In this document: in pieces, positions 1 through 11,903 of the stretch | How the letters are laid out: each line of letters starts with the position of its first letter | How positions within the stretch are numbered: the stretch's first letter is position 1 | From: Lomentospora prolificans | Lineage: Eukaryota > Ascomycota > Sordariomycetes > Microascales > Microascaceae | DNA length: 64,000 bases | Direction of reading: 5' to 3' | Assembly (NCBI GenBank): GCA_029532625.1 | Contig: JARFXM010000004.1 | Span: forward strand, 2,914,001-2,978,000 | Notes under the pieces: generated by a model | The model's database searches: none | What the model was told of the DNA's origin: nothing | What the model saw: only the letters and a program-made list of their open reading frames with translations | Translations under genes and position numbers: made by a program

Positions 1-3000
1 CCATCAGCAGGGATCCGCCCTCATACTCCTCAAAAGTCAAGTCTCTTCGCGGTAGTGTCCACGGGCAATTGTCTTTCGGGCTTGAAAGCTCCTGCGATTA
101 AGCTCCCTGCCCCTGCGACGATCATGCTACACGACCACACCTCCTTCCTCTCCACCCCGTCACTGCACACAAGGGCCTCCCTTGACGAGTAAAGGCCCGG
201 ACGGCGAGCGTCGACAATGCCGTGAAGCTTATGGCCCTGTGAACTGGGACAGGCTTCTATTAGAAGCGTGCCTGTCCTTGCACAGAGCTTGATTCCCAGT
301 GCGTCTGGCGCCGTCGAGACAATGGGGAGAAAGGTCAGAAAATGACCGGCTTCAATCGCCGAAGGGCTCGGGAAATCAATTCCTTATCTCTTTCACTTCA
401 ATCATTGTATATTTTCGGAAATACCACTGCGAATATCGAGGTAGATAGCGTCAGATTGGACACGTTGGATCCCGACGGCACCCTTGATCGTCGCTGTTGG
501 TCACCTTTTTATACTGAACTCCATGCGGATATTATCGACGTGAAGGGCCAACAATAGGATCCTGCGAATCGATATCGGGGTTTGATGCTCTACCTTGGTA
601 GACCCGTTCAGAATCGGATGCTGAATTGTTTAGTCAGCCCAAAGAATTATGGTCTACTCAGCCGAAAAGGCCTTCGTTGCATGAAGTGTCACAGAGTCTT
701 GAGACATCTGCGGGTAAATATCAATTGAGACGCAAGACTACAAAGCGACTGGTCCCACGTGTGCCAAGGCGAAGATCCCGTGTACCATAATGATGCCATT
801 TCTTCCACGCCGTTTGCGGATGCTGGGATAGTCGGCGTAGGCGCTCAATTTACATCGCTTATGGCCTCAAAGCCCCTTGAGAGGGGAGTTGATGCTCCAC
901 ACCATGTTCTGGAAGCACGCGCTATTCGCGATGCCGGCCAACTCGTTGATATGTACCGAGCTACCCTCCCGCTTATCAGTGGCCGTCTCTCAGATACCAG
1001 TTGAATCGATACTGCCCACTTGCACATCATCATGTTAGCCGTGTGGGATTTCCGGCGCAGCAACTCCAGGCCGAACCTGAGCCGCGACTCTAGAAGGCTC
1101 GCTAACGGCGTGCTTCTGACGGTTCCTCGAAACTAGGAGGCGTGTTTGGACACCGGCCCGGTCTCCATTAAGGATCCTGGTCTATTTCACGAGCGCTCTC
1201 AAGATACACGTGAAGACCGCGAAAACTATCATGACGCCTACGGGGTCCTTTAGCGGATTCTGATCCCCGAATGAAACTTCAGACGACGGTCATGAATCAA
1301 GGCCATCTCTAAACGAAGTGCTCTGATCTGCGGTTGGCAGATTGGTTCATCCTGAGCGGCTATCGTTCTGGCCACACTTCTCTTGGAGACGCGTCGGTTG
1401 TTCGGGGCTGTTCATCAACGGCGGAGTAAAATCTCGCTCGAAATCTCCTATCTTGTACCCTTCGAACCCCCTTGCGTCTGATTCGAGTCATTAGGAAATA
1501 ATAGGTGGAGATCTCGCTTCTTGCCGGGCAACAAGCACAATCCATCACAAGCTGGCTAGCATAACGCAGAGTATAACCCGTCCCAACATGGTGGGCTCGA
1601 GTGGTGAGAAGCGGTTTGCACGTTTCCACCATTGCCTGTATATTGGATATCCATCGTTGCTACTCACCCGTCAGGCGGGGATCGGGAGGCTTAGGAGGGT
1701 TTAAGCATGTTCATTCTTGCACCTCCTCCAGGCGAGGGCCGTACGCGCATTAACAAGCACTTTCCCACGCTGGGACGATCAGCGTTCACCCGCGCTTTGT
1801 GGCGGATGGGTGCTGAGCTTCTCTACGAGGCGCAGACTCATCATGCGTAGAAATGGGGCGACCCAGAGAGGCTTTTGGAGAAGCGCTTGAAGGCTGCTGC
1901 ACGAATATATTAATCCGGCGAGCAAGCGAATGGGTGTGGCTGCCTTCCCGTCGCGGAGAGGAAATTGCGCGTAAATTATCTCTCCAATGGCCGAGATCAC
2001 CGCCATGTCGGAGCTATAAGGAAATGCTGCATAATTATGGAAATGCCTACTCTTCGGCTAATGCACGAGCTCGATAGTCATGCTCAATCCCGTGTTGGTA
2101 TCCGGGTCAGAAACTGTACTTGACGGGAAAACTGATATGGATAGAGTGATGTACGGATTAATCATATTCAAACAGCACGCCGACAGATTTGCAGAGGCAG
2201 TGCTAGGTCGGGCAACGTGGGCGTCCTCCAATCTACATGATGTCAGAAGCAGTAGCGGAGCCCAACGGGTCCGTTCTAGCTTACGTATTTCCCTATAAAC
2301 ACACTTTTGCTACGTTACGAGAGAGCATTTGGTAGATGAGATTCGTCGACTATAATTTGCAACCTTCAACCTCAAGGACTCCACCAGTGCCAGATAGATT
2401 GAGGCTCTCATTATGCCTGGTTCGAAATCAAATCACGAGGCAGAAGTTAGGTCCTGGGGCTTCCGCCACGTCTATACCTGGACCGATCGCCCGTAAGTCA
2501 AGAAATTAAGTCAACATTGAATCCATCGGGGCGCAGGCTGTTTCTATTGTCTCGTCCTGTCTTCGCACCGGCTATCCATGATGTTGTCATCGACCCCGCG
2601 TGCTCCTCCTCCCGCAGGTCCACCCCTCTTTCCTGTGCTGAGCTCCGTTGCCCCACCAAGACCCTTTCCCAGCAAGCGGCGGGAAGGCTGCTCCTGCCTC
2701 TAGTCTTATTGAATCCTTGAGGGGAAGAAGTGCATAAAGGAGAAACCATCCGCTAATAGGTTGAATGCGGCTTTCTTAGGAATGCGTACTATAGCGCCCA
2801 CTCGCATAGCGGCTTAACTACCCACCTTATTCTACGCGGCGAGCTAACCATTACATATCCCAAGGATGATGTGCCAGAGAAAACTCCACACAAAGAAGGG
2901 GAGAGAATTGACGTTGAGGCGGGAAGGATCCATGAAGTCTGGGTTGGGAGAGAGGGATGTACGTACGTCATAGGAGAACAGTAGAAGACTGGCCAGCTGG

Positions 3001-5216
3001 CTGTTCTCTTCATCACCCTAAATCTACACCAAAGCTACGTCTAGCGCTTTTTCCTGACACGAGCGAAGACCCCGCCAAATGCCTCAAGGCGCCAGCTCGT
3101 CCCACAAGTCGCTGCATTTAGGAAGGTTGAATGCTGTGAGCCTCAACCATAAGCTCACGCAATGCTCTAGAACCATCCCGGTTCAAGCCCTCCCGGCCGG
3201 CCGTGTAGATGGCAAGCGAAGTGGAGGCCCAGTTCCTAGGCGAGGCTACGTAACTATGGAAACTTGGGAGCAAATACGCCTTGGCTCTAACTCAGACTAA
3301 ACATCGAGTACTTACGCACTCGAGCGTATGCGATGTTAAGGCAGCAAGGCGTTCCCCTTTTACCTAAAGACGTTCCTGCGCTACCGGTCCTGCTTATTTG
3401 ACGGCATTTGGAGCTACAGCTACCAGCCAAGTGCGAGGAACAGGAAACGGAAATGTCTCCAGGTACGTTTGTAAGGCGACAAAAAGGCAGCTTCTTTCTG
3501 CGCTAAGCAGAACAGATCTCTCCAGGCCGTTCCGGTCGAGGGGCAGGTTCGGGGCGATTGCGCCATTGCGTCGAGGAGTGACGAGTGGATAGCCTTGTCT
3601 GGTACATCCAATGACATCTCCCAAATAGCTGCTTAACCTTGTCGGTCCTCGCTTGCTCGCTTCACAGTGTCTTCTGCATTCTACGACTCATGCTAGGCTT
3701 GGTCTAACGTCTGTTCGAGTCGGCCCGCTACGGCATTGCCTTCGCTGAAAAATAGGTCTCCGACTATGCAATCGGAGGAAGCGATCAGGCTAGGTTGGGA
3801 AAGGAATCGGATGCTAGGGAGCTCACAACCTGGTGCTTGGCCTCGCTGGGTTTCCACGAGCTCTGGCGCCGTTCTGCCAAATTTCACGCGAGGAAAAGAA
3901 AACTCAAAATTTGATGAACGCAAGGGCATGTGCTATTGATAGCGTTTGTTTCCTGGGCATCTTGTCCGTCCCATGTGTTTTTCTCTCTCTTCCGGACACC
4001 TGAATTTGCTGGGGGAACCATGGCGGAGTTTAGATGAGCTGCTGAGCCTTGATCTTGGCAGCCCAGCACGGGTCATCGCCTCCTCACGCCTTTGGAACGA
4101 CATAGATGAGGCATGAGGCAAGAAAAGAGAAGGCCGGAGCTGGAGAAACAGAAGCAGAGATACCCCGAAACCCCAGTATCCACTTGGCGTCCGGACTTTC
4201 GGGACCTAGTTGTTTCGAGGCCGCCCGGTTGGTTCGTGAATCGCAGGCTGACTGATGGAAACTTTTTGGCAACCAAAGTCCGACATTCGCCGCCCGCGAC
4301 ACCCAACAGAATGACGACATCGGCTCAAAACCCTGCAATGCAACTTCTGAACGCCGCACCCGCTCCGTACCGGAGCCAATGAGTAACCGCAATTAGCTCT
4401 GAAGCCTGGAGACATCACCGCTCGAATATAAATTTCAGGAAGTGGAAGGCTTGGCAGTGCAACTTAACCAAGTGGAACTCGCTATTTCCTTGTCAATCCA
4501 GGGAGAAGCCGATCCAAAAACACCTGCCTTGCAGGAGACTTCGTCGCCCCCGATTGAATCAACCCGCATCGGCGCTCATCCAACTCGGTCGAAAGATGCG
4601 CCATTGTCCTTTGCCAAGACTGATTTGCGTGGGGATGCATCCATCCTCAATTTCTGCTATTTAGTATCTGCCAAGTATTTCGTCCAGCTCTCACATGCCC
4701 GAGTTCATATGTCGGACATTCAAAGGTACCTGAGAGTACCAATCTAGTCAATTCTTTCAAACTACTTCCTATCTCGCGCCCACTTAGAGAAACCGGCTCA
4801 TGTTACGTTATGGAGCTGCTGTCGCCGAAAAGGAGTTTTGGGTGTTTGACGGGCAGGATCTGGCTTTGGGTTCGGGACCTGGTCGAACGGAGCAAGGAAA
4901 GTTGCCCCCGACTATTATCATTTGGGCGTTTTCGGGGTCCAGGTACTGGTGTTCGCAGAATTAGACTTCTCTTAAAAAGCGATGCCATTGCCATGTGTAA
5001 AACGGACATTTGGACCTCCACCACCCCGTTTTAACCCCTATTGTCGGCAAGGGCGCACTACTCTCCTTGATCCTTTCCTAGGATCTTTCATATCCACCCT
5101 CTTTGTCCCTTCCCTCCTGTGCCCGGCTGCAGTGAGAGTTCATGCTGCTATCATAGGCACAGATACATTGTTACTCCACCCGTTCATTGGAGAATCTATC
5201 CTTCCCATCTATCAAC
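1..5216. other. intergenic stretch, no supportable gene
   Basis: Open frames here are short (about 100 codons at most), many lack an ATG start, and none resembles a protein family I know or extends through plausible introns. No tRNA-like box pair, terminal inverted repeat or long direct repeat was found by eye. The last few hundred bases become pyrimidine-rich and probably carry the promoter and leader of the symporter gene that starts at 5217. Confidence 0.6.
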
Positions 5217-7292
5217 ATGACTGCTGTAGGTCTGTTGAAAAAGGTTGGCGGGTGGTTCGCGCCGGCGCCGAGCAAATCTGAGGATGGCAGAGATCAGTGG
5301 CCCTCGCGTGCGGCTTTCCTCCTCGCGTCTATGGGTGGTTGCGCTGGTATGGGGAACCTCCTCAGGTACCCATCCCAGGTGTACAACAACCATGGGTTGC
5401 AGTGGTACGTGCCGTATCTCATGTGCGTGTTCTTGATCGCCATACCCGTCCTCGTCCTTGAAATCGCCATCGGCCAAGCATACCGAGGCGGATCCGTGGT
5501 GGCTTTCAACAGCATGAACCGCCGTCTTAAAGGCGTCGGCCTCAGCTTGCTGTATGTGGGTTTTGTTGTCGGTCCATACTTCGTCGTCATTCTCGCGTGG
5601 ATTATGAACTACTTCCGCAACTCCTTCATTAGCCCGCTTCCTTGGACTGGCCGCGGTGAACAGTTCTACATGCAAGACGTCGTTGCCAATGTCGATCCTA
5701 TCGTGGGCAACTTGACGGACGATGGCCACAAAGTCCTCAACTATACAAAGTACCCCGGTGTCGGCCTCGTCGGTGAGACTGTTGGCTGGACCGCCTTCAC
5801 TTGGTTCCTCGTCTGGCTTTGCATTTTCAGGGGCGTGGGATTGACGGGCCGCGTGGTGTACTTCACCATGGGCCTGCCCATCGTCATGACGATCGTCCTG
5901 ATTGGCCGTGCCGTTTCCCTCGACAATGCCAAGGAGGGTGTCAAGCTCTACTTTGCGCAGTGGAACGGCCATAAGCTCGCCAATGGGCAGATTTGGCAGA
6001 CAGCCTGCGGCCAAGTTTTCTTCTCGACCGGAGTCGGGTTCGGCTACTTCACCTCGTACGCATCATACAACAGCAAGCACTCCAACGCCGTTATGGATTC
6101 GATCCTCATTGTTACCAGCAATGTCCTTTTCGAGAACATTGCGGCCTTTGCCGTATTTGGTGTGGTCGGATTCCTTCGGCTCTTCCCAGAGGATGGTACC
6201 CGACTCGGCAGCTTCACTGTCGGGTTTTTGACGCTTCCCCTGGCCATCACGGAAATGCCCGGCGCCAACTTTTGGGCCTTTGCGCTGTTCTTCACCCTCA
6301 TGGTTCTGGGATATAGCTCCGCCTTCGCCATGTTAGACGCTGTCGTCACTCTTGTCATGGATACTGGCATCAAATGGTCGCGCCCGGTTGTTGTCACGAC
6401 TCTCACAGTTATATCCTTCCTCCTGTCTCTACCTTACTGCACCCAGTTCGGTTACTACCTACTTGACGGTATTGATCGATGGATAAACGACGTGGCGCTC
6501 GTCTTTGTCGTCTTCTCTGAGTGCGTCAGCGCTACAACGGTTTATCGTTGGAAAGATGTCGTTGGTCAGGTAGGCCGTCCGGCCTTCATTGTGTATAACA
6601 TAGGGTACTTTGGCGGCATGGTCCTCGGTGTCGTCATTGCTCATACTGTGAGCCCTCCAGCTGGTGCCGGGGTCGGGTTTGGTCTCTACGTTGCTGGAGC
6701 CGTCATCTCGACTTTCGTCGCCAAGACCCCGGATGCGGAAACGCCCAAGCTCTTCAACGGCAACCCATACCTTCGGCGCTTCTACTATAACGCATTCTAC
6801 TCTGTAAGATACAACTCACCCCGATACGTATGAAGGTGATTCATTGTGGCTTGCTTCAAGGCTAACACCGCAACCTCTCTTTTCTAGGGTAACCAACTTC
6901 GCCGTGACCTCAACGTTATCGTCGGTCGAGGCAAGAACTGGGCTATCCCCGCATTCTGGAGTCCGCTTCTCCGATATATTGCCGGTCCGATTCTGGCGAT
7001 CATCTTTGGATTCTCATACCCTGCTTTTTATCAGCTCCGGTACGACCCTCTCCATATTCTCGGTTTCGCTGTGGGCCATATTGCCCTGATCCTCATCGCA
7101 TTCGGCTTCATTGTGCCTCGTTGGTACGATGTTCTCATCCCGCCCCGACGTCGCGGTGAGGGTAAGATTCCTTATGCGCCCGGTATCCCTGCCGAGACGA
7201 TAGGGTCTTCGGGAAATAGCGAGGCGGATGCATTGGAGAGTGGTGAGGGCGAAGTTGAGCCAGAGGTGGTTGAGAAAACCCTGAAGAAATAG
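5217..7292 (+). CDS. Sodium:neurotransmitter symporter (SNF) family transporter
   Basis: This gene encodes a predicted 663-residue multi-pass plasma-membrane transporter of the SNF/SLC6 type. Relatives move amino acids, GABA or amines with sodium or protons; the substrate here cannot be read from sequence. Two exons are inferred, 5217-6803 and 6888-7292, with an 84-nt intron (GTAAGA...CTAG) joined in phase 0. The family's first-helix signature is seen near residues 35-55: a Gly-rich GGCAGMGNLLRYP segment, matching the unwound TM1 that binds ion and substrate. About twelve hydrophobic segments follow. The C-terminus is charged and acidic (EGEVEPEVVEKTLKK). I chose ATG 5217 because the only upstream in-frame extension starts at TTG. 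SNF genes are uncommon but real in moulds. The family call is strong; the substrate is open. Confidence 0.93.
6804..6887 (+). other. intron of the SNF transporter gene
   Basis: GTAAGA donor and TTTCTAG acceptor, with a GCTAAC branch-like motif near 6861. Removing it restores a single frame that continues the transporter C-terminus without a stop. Confidence 0.85.
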
Positions 7293-8129
7293 GATCTCCC
7301 TCTCAACCTTTTGATAAGCAACTTTCTATGACGATTTTGAATCTATTGATAAGGCGGGAAGTGACTCACTGTTCTGATTTTGTCGCGGAACTGTTTATTA
7401 TCATGGATATACACGCATTTCTCGCTTGGGAGGATGAAAGGGTCGGCCATCTCTCGCGGCTGTCGACTGGCTGAACAGATAGTTTCTTCCTACATGGTAT
7501 ATACAGGGGTTGAAGGGTTAACTGGATCAGCTTCGGAGACGATCGCAAAGGAAGGGCAAGCAAGCAACGCTCTCCCTCTCGCTTTCTTCCTTCTATCAAT
7601 CGCTTTTTTATATTCCCCTGGGCTTGTAGCCTAAAGGATCGTCATGACTGCCCGATATGATACCCCAATCTCATCCAAACGCAACAGCTTTTAAGGACGC
7701 CTATACTAACGGAGTAAAGCCGGTTTACAGGTTGGGTCTCCAAGCGCTAGGCGAATTTTGTCGTTTTATCCATGATACCAAATTGCGAAGGGAGATTCGC
7801 AGCTACATGCAGCTTCTCGCGTCTCAACTCTAGCCATCGCCTAAGGTCACCCGAGGGTTGAGTTGCGCGATCGAGCCAAAGTAGGTAATGTGGATAGGTG
7901 TGTCGTATTATTACTATGGAGGATATTCATAGGGGCCTCTCTTCCTTCCGAAACACCTTTCAGCATGTCCATGGAGTGATGCCCAAAGGGCCTTTGATAT
8001 CGATCCCTTCGCGATATGCACACCGCGGTCAATATTAGGCCATTTTGACAAGTTGGACTTTTCTGTCCCTAAGAGCACCATGAACAAGTCCAGCTGGGTT
8101 TTGAGAGGTGAGCTGGATGAATACCGATG
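7293..8129. other. intergenic stretch between the SNF gene and an SDR relic
   Basis: No gene is seen. It holds the 3' untranslated region of the symporter gene and probably eroded remains of the SDR C-terminus on the minus strand, which can no longer be aligned by eye. Confidence 0.5.
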
Positions 8130-8700
8130 AGACTTGCCTGGTAAGAATAAGCGCGCCTTGAATACAGCATACGACGTGTAGAAATCTGTGAAGGCCGCGA
8201 GCAGCGAGGTGACGATGGTGATGAGCTGGCCGCCGGCCTGGAGGATGAAAAATGCCGCCTTGGAGTGGACGCAGGTCTTCTGTTGATATGATGGGGTTGG
8301 TGAAATCAATATAGGCTGCTAGGCAGGTGTAGTATGTACGCAAACATCTCATCGTACTCGGCCGCGGAAATCTCCATGATGGGCTTCTTCAGCACCTTGT
8401 CAACCGTGTTCAACCACGATGTCCACGCGGCCAAAGTCCTACTTCTTCATGGGCGGCGAAGAGGTCGTCGACGGCCTTCTTGGTCGTCAGCTCGCCCTTG
8501 TAGAGCGCGGCCTTGGAGCTGTGGAAGGACTTTTGGAGCTCGGCCGTGAGCTTGTCGCCGTCGGACTTGGAGCCCGGGGTGTTGTAGTGCAGGGCAGCGC
8601 GGGCGCCTTGCTTGGCGAGCTGAAAGGTGCATGATGGCGTTGAGAGTTTAAGGCAAGAGTTTGCCGTCTATTGGAGCTACCCGTCACGAGTAAAGGGTGA
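8130..8700 (-). pseudogene. decayed short-chain dehydrogenase/reductase (SDR)
   Basis: Minus-strand frames carry consecutive pieces of an SDR that no single frame or intron model joins. Reading down from about 8690 they are an LVTGSSN-like nucleotide-binding start, AKQGARAALHYNT, KKAVDDLFAAHEE, then in another frame FGRVDIVV, then in a third NTVDKVLKKPIMEISAAEYD, then NSKAAFFIL and GGQLITIVTSLLAAF. This is the SDR order of cofactor fold, NTV in place of the usual NAG, and the strand before the catalytic Ser. Frame changes fall near 8440 and 8425. The YxxxK catalytic pair is not recognisable (TSYAVFK remains). The piece before AKQGA follows a CACCTTTCAG acceptor-like site, so the ancestor probably had an intron. 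I infer a dead gene copy. Confidence 0.72.
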
Positions 8701-9317
8701 GTCGGATGACAGCATCCGGGCCGGTATCCGGAGCCTGCTCTATTCGGGAGTCGACTGCCCGCGCATATTTTGTCCCGGTGGGTGGGCAGCTTTACGGACG
8801 CAAGGTGTGGTGGGGAATTGGGTCTGCTGGAGTGCTGGGGATGTCCGGGCACAGATGCGGAATAGGCTCGATGCCGGAGGTGACGAGTGGGAGATGTCAA
8901 GGTTGGTTTCCTGTGCCAACAAGGACGCGCCGTTCGTTGCTTGACGGATGACGGAATGGGAGAGGACATCAGCTTGTAAAGTAAAGACAAATTCTCCCGA
9001 GGCTCGCTTGCCGTCTCAAGACAGGTCTGCGCTATATGATTCGGGTCGGCCAGCGATGATCTACATTTTACTGCACAGTACTAGATCATTGATGTGATCC
9101 AATCTCATGAATTAATCATTATCTGTAGTTCTTTGGCTGGGAACGAAGGTGGTATAGGGCAAAGCAAACGAGCTTGCTCCTCAGGTCGGGGACAAAGAAG
9201 AAAGAAAAAAATGAGACAGAAGAGGACAGAAGAAGAAGGAGAAGGAGAAGAGGAAGCCTAAACCATGGAAATCCCAATCAGGAGAAAGTCATGCGCTCTC
9301 CTCATCAACCCCTTCAA
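8701..9317. other. intergenic stretch with a purine-rich tract
   Basis: No gene is seen. Positions about 9186-9257 form a run of A and G (AGAAGAAGG-type units), lying just downstream of the stop of the minus-strand NmrA-like gene and so possibly in its 3' untranslated region. Confidence 0.5.
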
Positions 9318-10190
9318 CTATTTCTTCGACTCGGCCAAAACCTTCCGGCCAATCCTCGCGAGGTCGTCATTATCGAGCGGATCCTTCTCGATTCCGTTCA
9401 CGACCTGATCGATCAAAGCGGCGGCGATTTCGTCCACGCCGACACTTTTAGCCAGTCCTAGGGCGGCCGCCATATTTATAAAAGATTGGGCGAGAGTCGC
9501 ATTCTGGCTGGTAATTAATCCTGCCCTTGCGGCGGTGACTTCCACTTCGCCGTTGCTCTCAGCGGCGTACTGGACTAGGCATCTCTCCACTTCTCCCTAT
9601 CCGTCCGGGTTAGAATGGCACACCACACCCAGAGCTAGGGCGGAGGGGGTGGCAAAGTCAATTCATCTTACTCTCAAGCGTAGGTGATCAGCTCCCACGA
9701 GATAGCGCTGGTTGGGATCTCGTGTGATGGCGAAGCCACTAAGATAGACGAAGCGGAAGGGCTTCGCGGGGCCGGCCTCGTGCATAGTCTTGATGCCGGT
9801 CATGGTGTAATCGAGGGTGATGCGTCGCAAGTCGGCCTTGCTAACACCAAAGGCTTTGGCAGGCGTCAGGCCGATTGTCCTAGAACCGAGACGAGACGAG
9901 AGCTTCTATTTAGTCCCAAACAAGACAAGACGACTGCACCACGGAACGGACTCTGCAGCTCCTTACCAGATGCAACCCTTTGCCCCAGAAAGCGCGGCCT
10001 TATCGTCTTGGGAGTAATTGGCAAAGTCCTTGAGAACAATGTTTTTCAGCTTCGTGGCGTCGAGCCCGTCGGGAACAACCACCGGGCGTCGACTTAGGGC
10101 GACCACGGACGTGATTTCGGGCCTGGCGAGACTCTGGCGGAGCACTTCGGTGGCCAAGAAGCCGGTGGCGCCGCTGATGATGAGCTTCAT
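9318..10190 (-). CDS. NmrA-like / NAD(P)-binding Rossmann protein
   Basis: A small intact protein of 236 residues predicted to bind NAD(P) through an N-terminal Rossmann fold. Three exons are inferred on the minus strand: 10190-9967, 9879-9672 and 9596-9318. The introns are 87 and 75 nt (GTAAGG...CTAG and GTAAGA...ATAG). The product starts MKLIISGATGFLATEVL, with GATGFLA at residues 7-13 as the dinucleotide-binding loop, followed by LSRRP at the end of the second strand, as in NmrA-like and atypical SDR proteins. The middle exon holds FRFVYLSG, the usual strand-4/5 element. The protein is shorter than typical NmrA regulators (about 300 residues) and has no clear YxxxK pair, so it may be a sensor or an enzyme of unknown substrate. 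It lies next to an SDR relic on the same strand, but the two are not obviously duplicates. Confidence 0.85.
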
Positions 10191-11903
10191 GGTGACTAGC
10201 GCCTGGTGATGTGGTGAAATTTTTTATTATTTTTTATTATTTTTTTATAGTTTATTTTAGATTTTTTTTTCCTAGAGCAAAAAGGATTGCAATCGACGTG
10301 CTTGGTGCTTAGAGAGTAGTAGCCAGGATCATGGCGCTGTCAAGTATCGAACGGGTTTGTCGTTCTCGCGGACGAAGGTGAAGAAGGCATTATCAATTGA
10401 TCGAGCCCAAGCTCGCGCGGGGATAAAACCATTCATTTCATTCACCCGGCGGAGCCAGGGCGCCATCAAATTCACAAGCCATCCGGGGGTGTGTCGACTG
10501 GCATGTTCTCATCATTGATCCAATATGCTGCGCCTCATGCACACAAGGTTATTCTCGACTGCTACGCTGACACCAACTGGGCCGGCCGTAGCGCCCAAAC
10601 CGCAAACCCCGATGTTCCTATCTCCGGTTCATATGACCGCCTGAGCCTTGGCGAGATGGAATAATATTCTTGTGCTGGGGTCGACGGGATCAATTGATGG
10701 AATGGATGCGATGTGTGCCTACGAGTACCGTGTGCGTGACCAGGCGAAGATTGGATGGCCGCCCCGAAGATCCAGGGCCGCCAGAAGGGAGGACTTTCCC
10801 CACAGAGGATCCAGCCAGGCTGGGCAAGCTCGAACACCTTGGCCTGGTGTGTTACAACGGAGTCACAATATTAAGTTAGTGTATCAATTGATTGATGATG
10901 CCCGTGCTGAAAATTTTGGACTTTGGCGCTGGCAGTAACCAACAGTAACTAGCACAGGCTGGCCTAAAGTTCTGTAGTTGTGCCCGCACCTGTGAAGAGC
11001 TCTAGCGCTCGCTGGCCATGGCTAGGTGGCTACTCAAGGAGTCGAGCCAGCGCCCAGTCCCGGCCTTACGCTGGCTGGCGCTGAGCAGAGCAACAAGTCT
11101 CTCCGGGCTTGGCTTCGACAATGGATTGGGCCTGTCGCCTGGCGTTGCCCTTTGATTTCGCCCGAGGACTTACTCAATGGTCGCGTTCGCCAGGCAATGA
11201 AGTGACCTTCGTGAGGCTCAGATGAAGATCGACAATTGGAATGGGAGACGGTGCGCGCTAGAAACCCAGCCTAGCCAGCAGCCAGGCAACAGGAGCTGGC
11301 CACATCTCGAATCACGTCTGGGCCAGCCGGCCGGGAATCCAAATGCGCTGGGCCTCGAACCAAGGTGGACAGAGCCAGCCAGGCCTTTGCCGCGCCGCGC
11401 TGGCTGGCTGGCTAGCTGGCCTGGCGGCATAATAGATCGCCAGCCTGGCCTGGAAAGTTCCTGTCCGTCAGTGGTGCCTTCGGTCGCTTGACAACATCGA
11501 TTGACCCAGTTTGAAGTGGAAAAGGGGCGATGTCGACGGGAGCTAGGAACCCCTGCCAGGCCAGACCATGCTAGCAAACCCCAGCCACAGCCGCTGGCTA
11601 ATACAGCCAGCCAGCTACATCATCCCGCTGGCCAGCCAATTAGCCCCTCTTCACTGGTGTCTAACATGGCCAGCCTTTCTCGATTTCCGCTGTGGACGAG
11701 ATTTCCTCCGGTGCTTATTATCATCGATCGAAAAGATCGGGCAAGCTTTGTGACCAGACGGGAGATAATTGGAGCTAATCTCCCCTTTGTCATTTATATC
11801 CTTTTTTTCTCTCCTTTTCCTTCTTTCCTTTCCTTTTCCGGTCTTTCTCCTCAAGAACCTCACGACCTTGAGAAATTGCCAATTGCACCGCTTCGTCACA
11901 ATC
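10191..11903. other. intergenic stretch with AT-rich and CCAGC-rich parts
   Basis: It separates the divergent NmrA-like gene and the Cys-rich membrane protein gene, so both promoters lie here. Positions 10219-10275 are nearly pure A/T (TTTATTATT units). From 11221 to 11690 the sequence is crowded with CCAGC/GCTGG words, annotated separately. From about 11790 to 11855 a pyrimidine-rich tract precedes the ATG at 11904, as is common in fungal promoters. No gene is seen. Confidence 0.6.
11221..11690. repeat. CCAGC/GCTGG pentamer-rich patch
   Basis: I counted 18 copies of CCAGC or its complement GCTGG in about 470 bp, including runs such as GCTGGCTGGCTGG at 11400 and CCAGCCAGC at 11606. A random sequence with equal base use would hold about one. 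The copies are scattered with variable spacing and both orientations, so this is neither a satellite nor a simple microsatellite. Similar patches occur near 61621-62130 and, less densely, near 15950-16350, 17040-17260, 24060-24240, 26100-26210 and 39540-39600. Confidence 0.75.

Noticed and set aside
5196..6014. 272-codon minus-strand frame
   Set aside because: Antisense shadow of the SNF transporter exon; no family motif.
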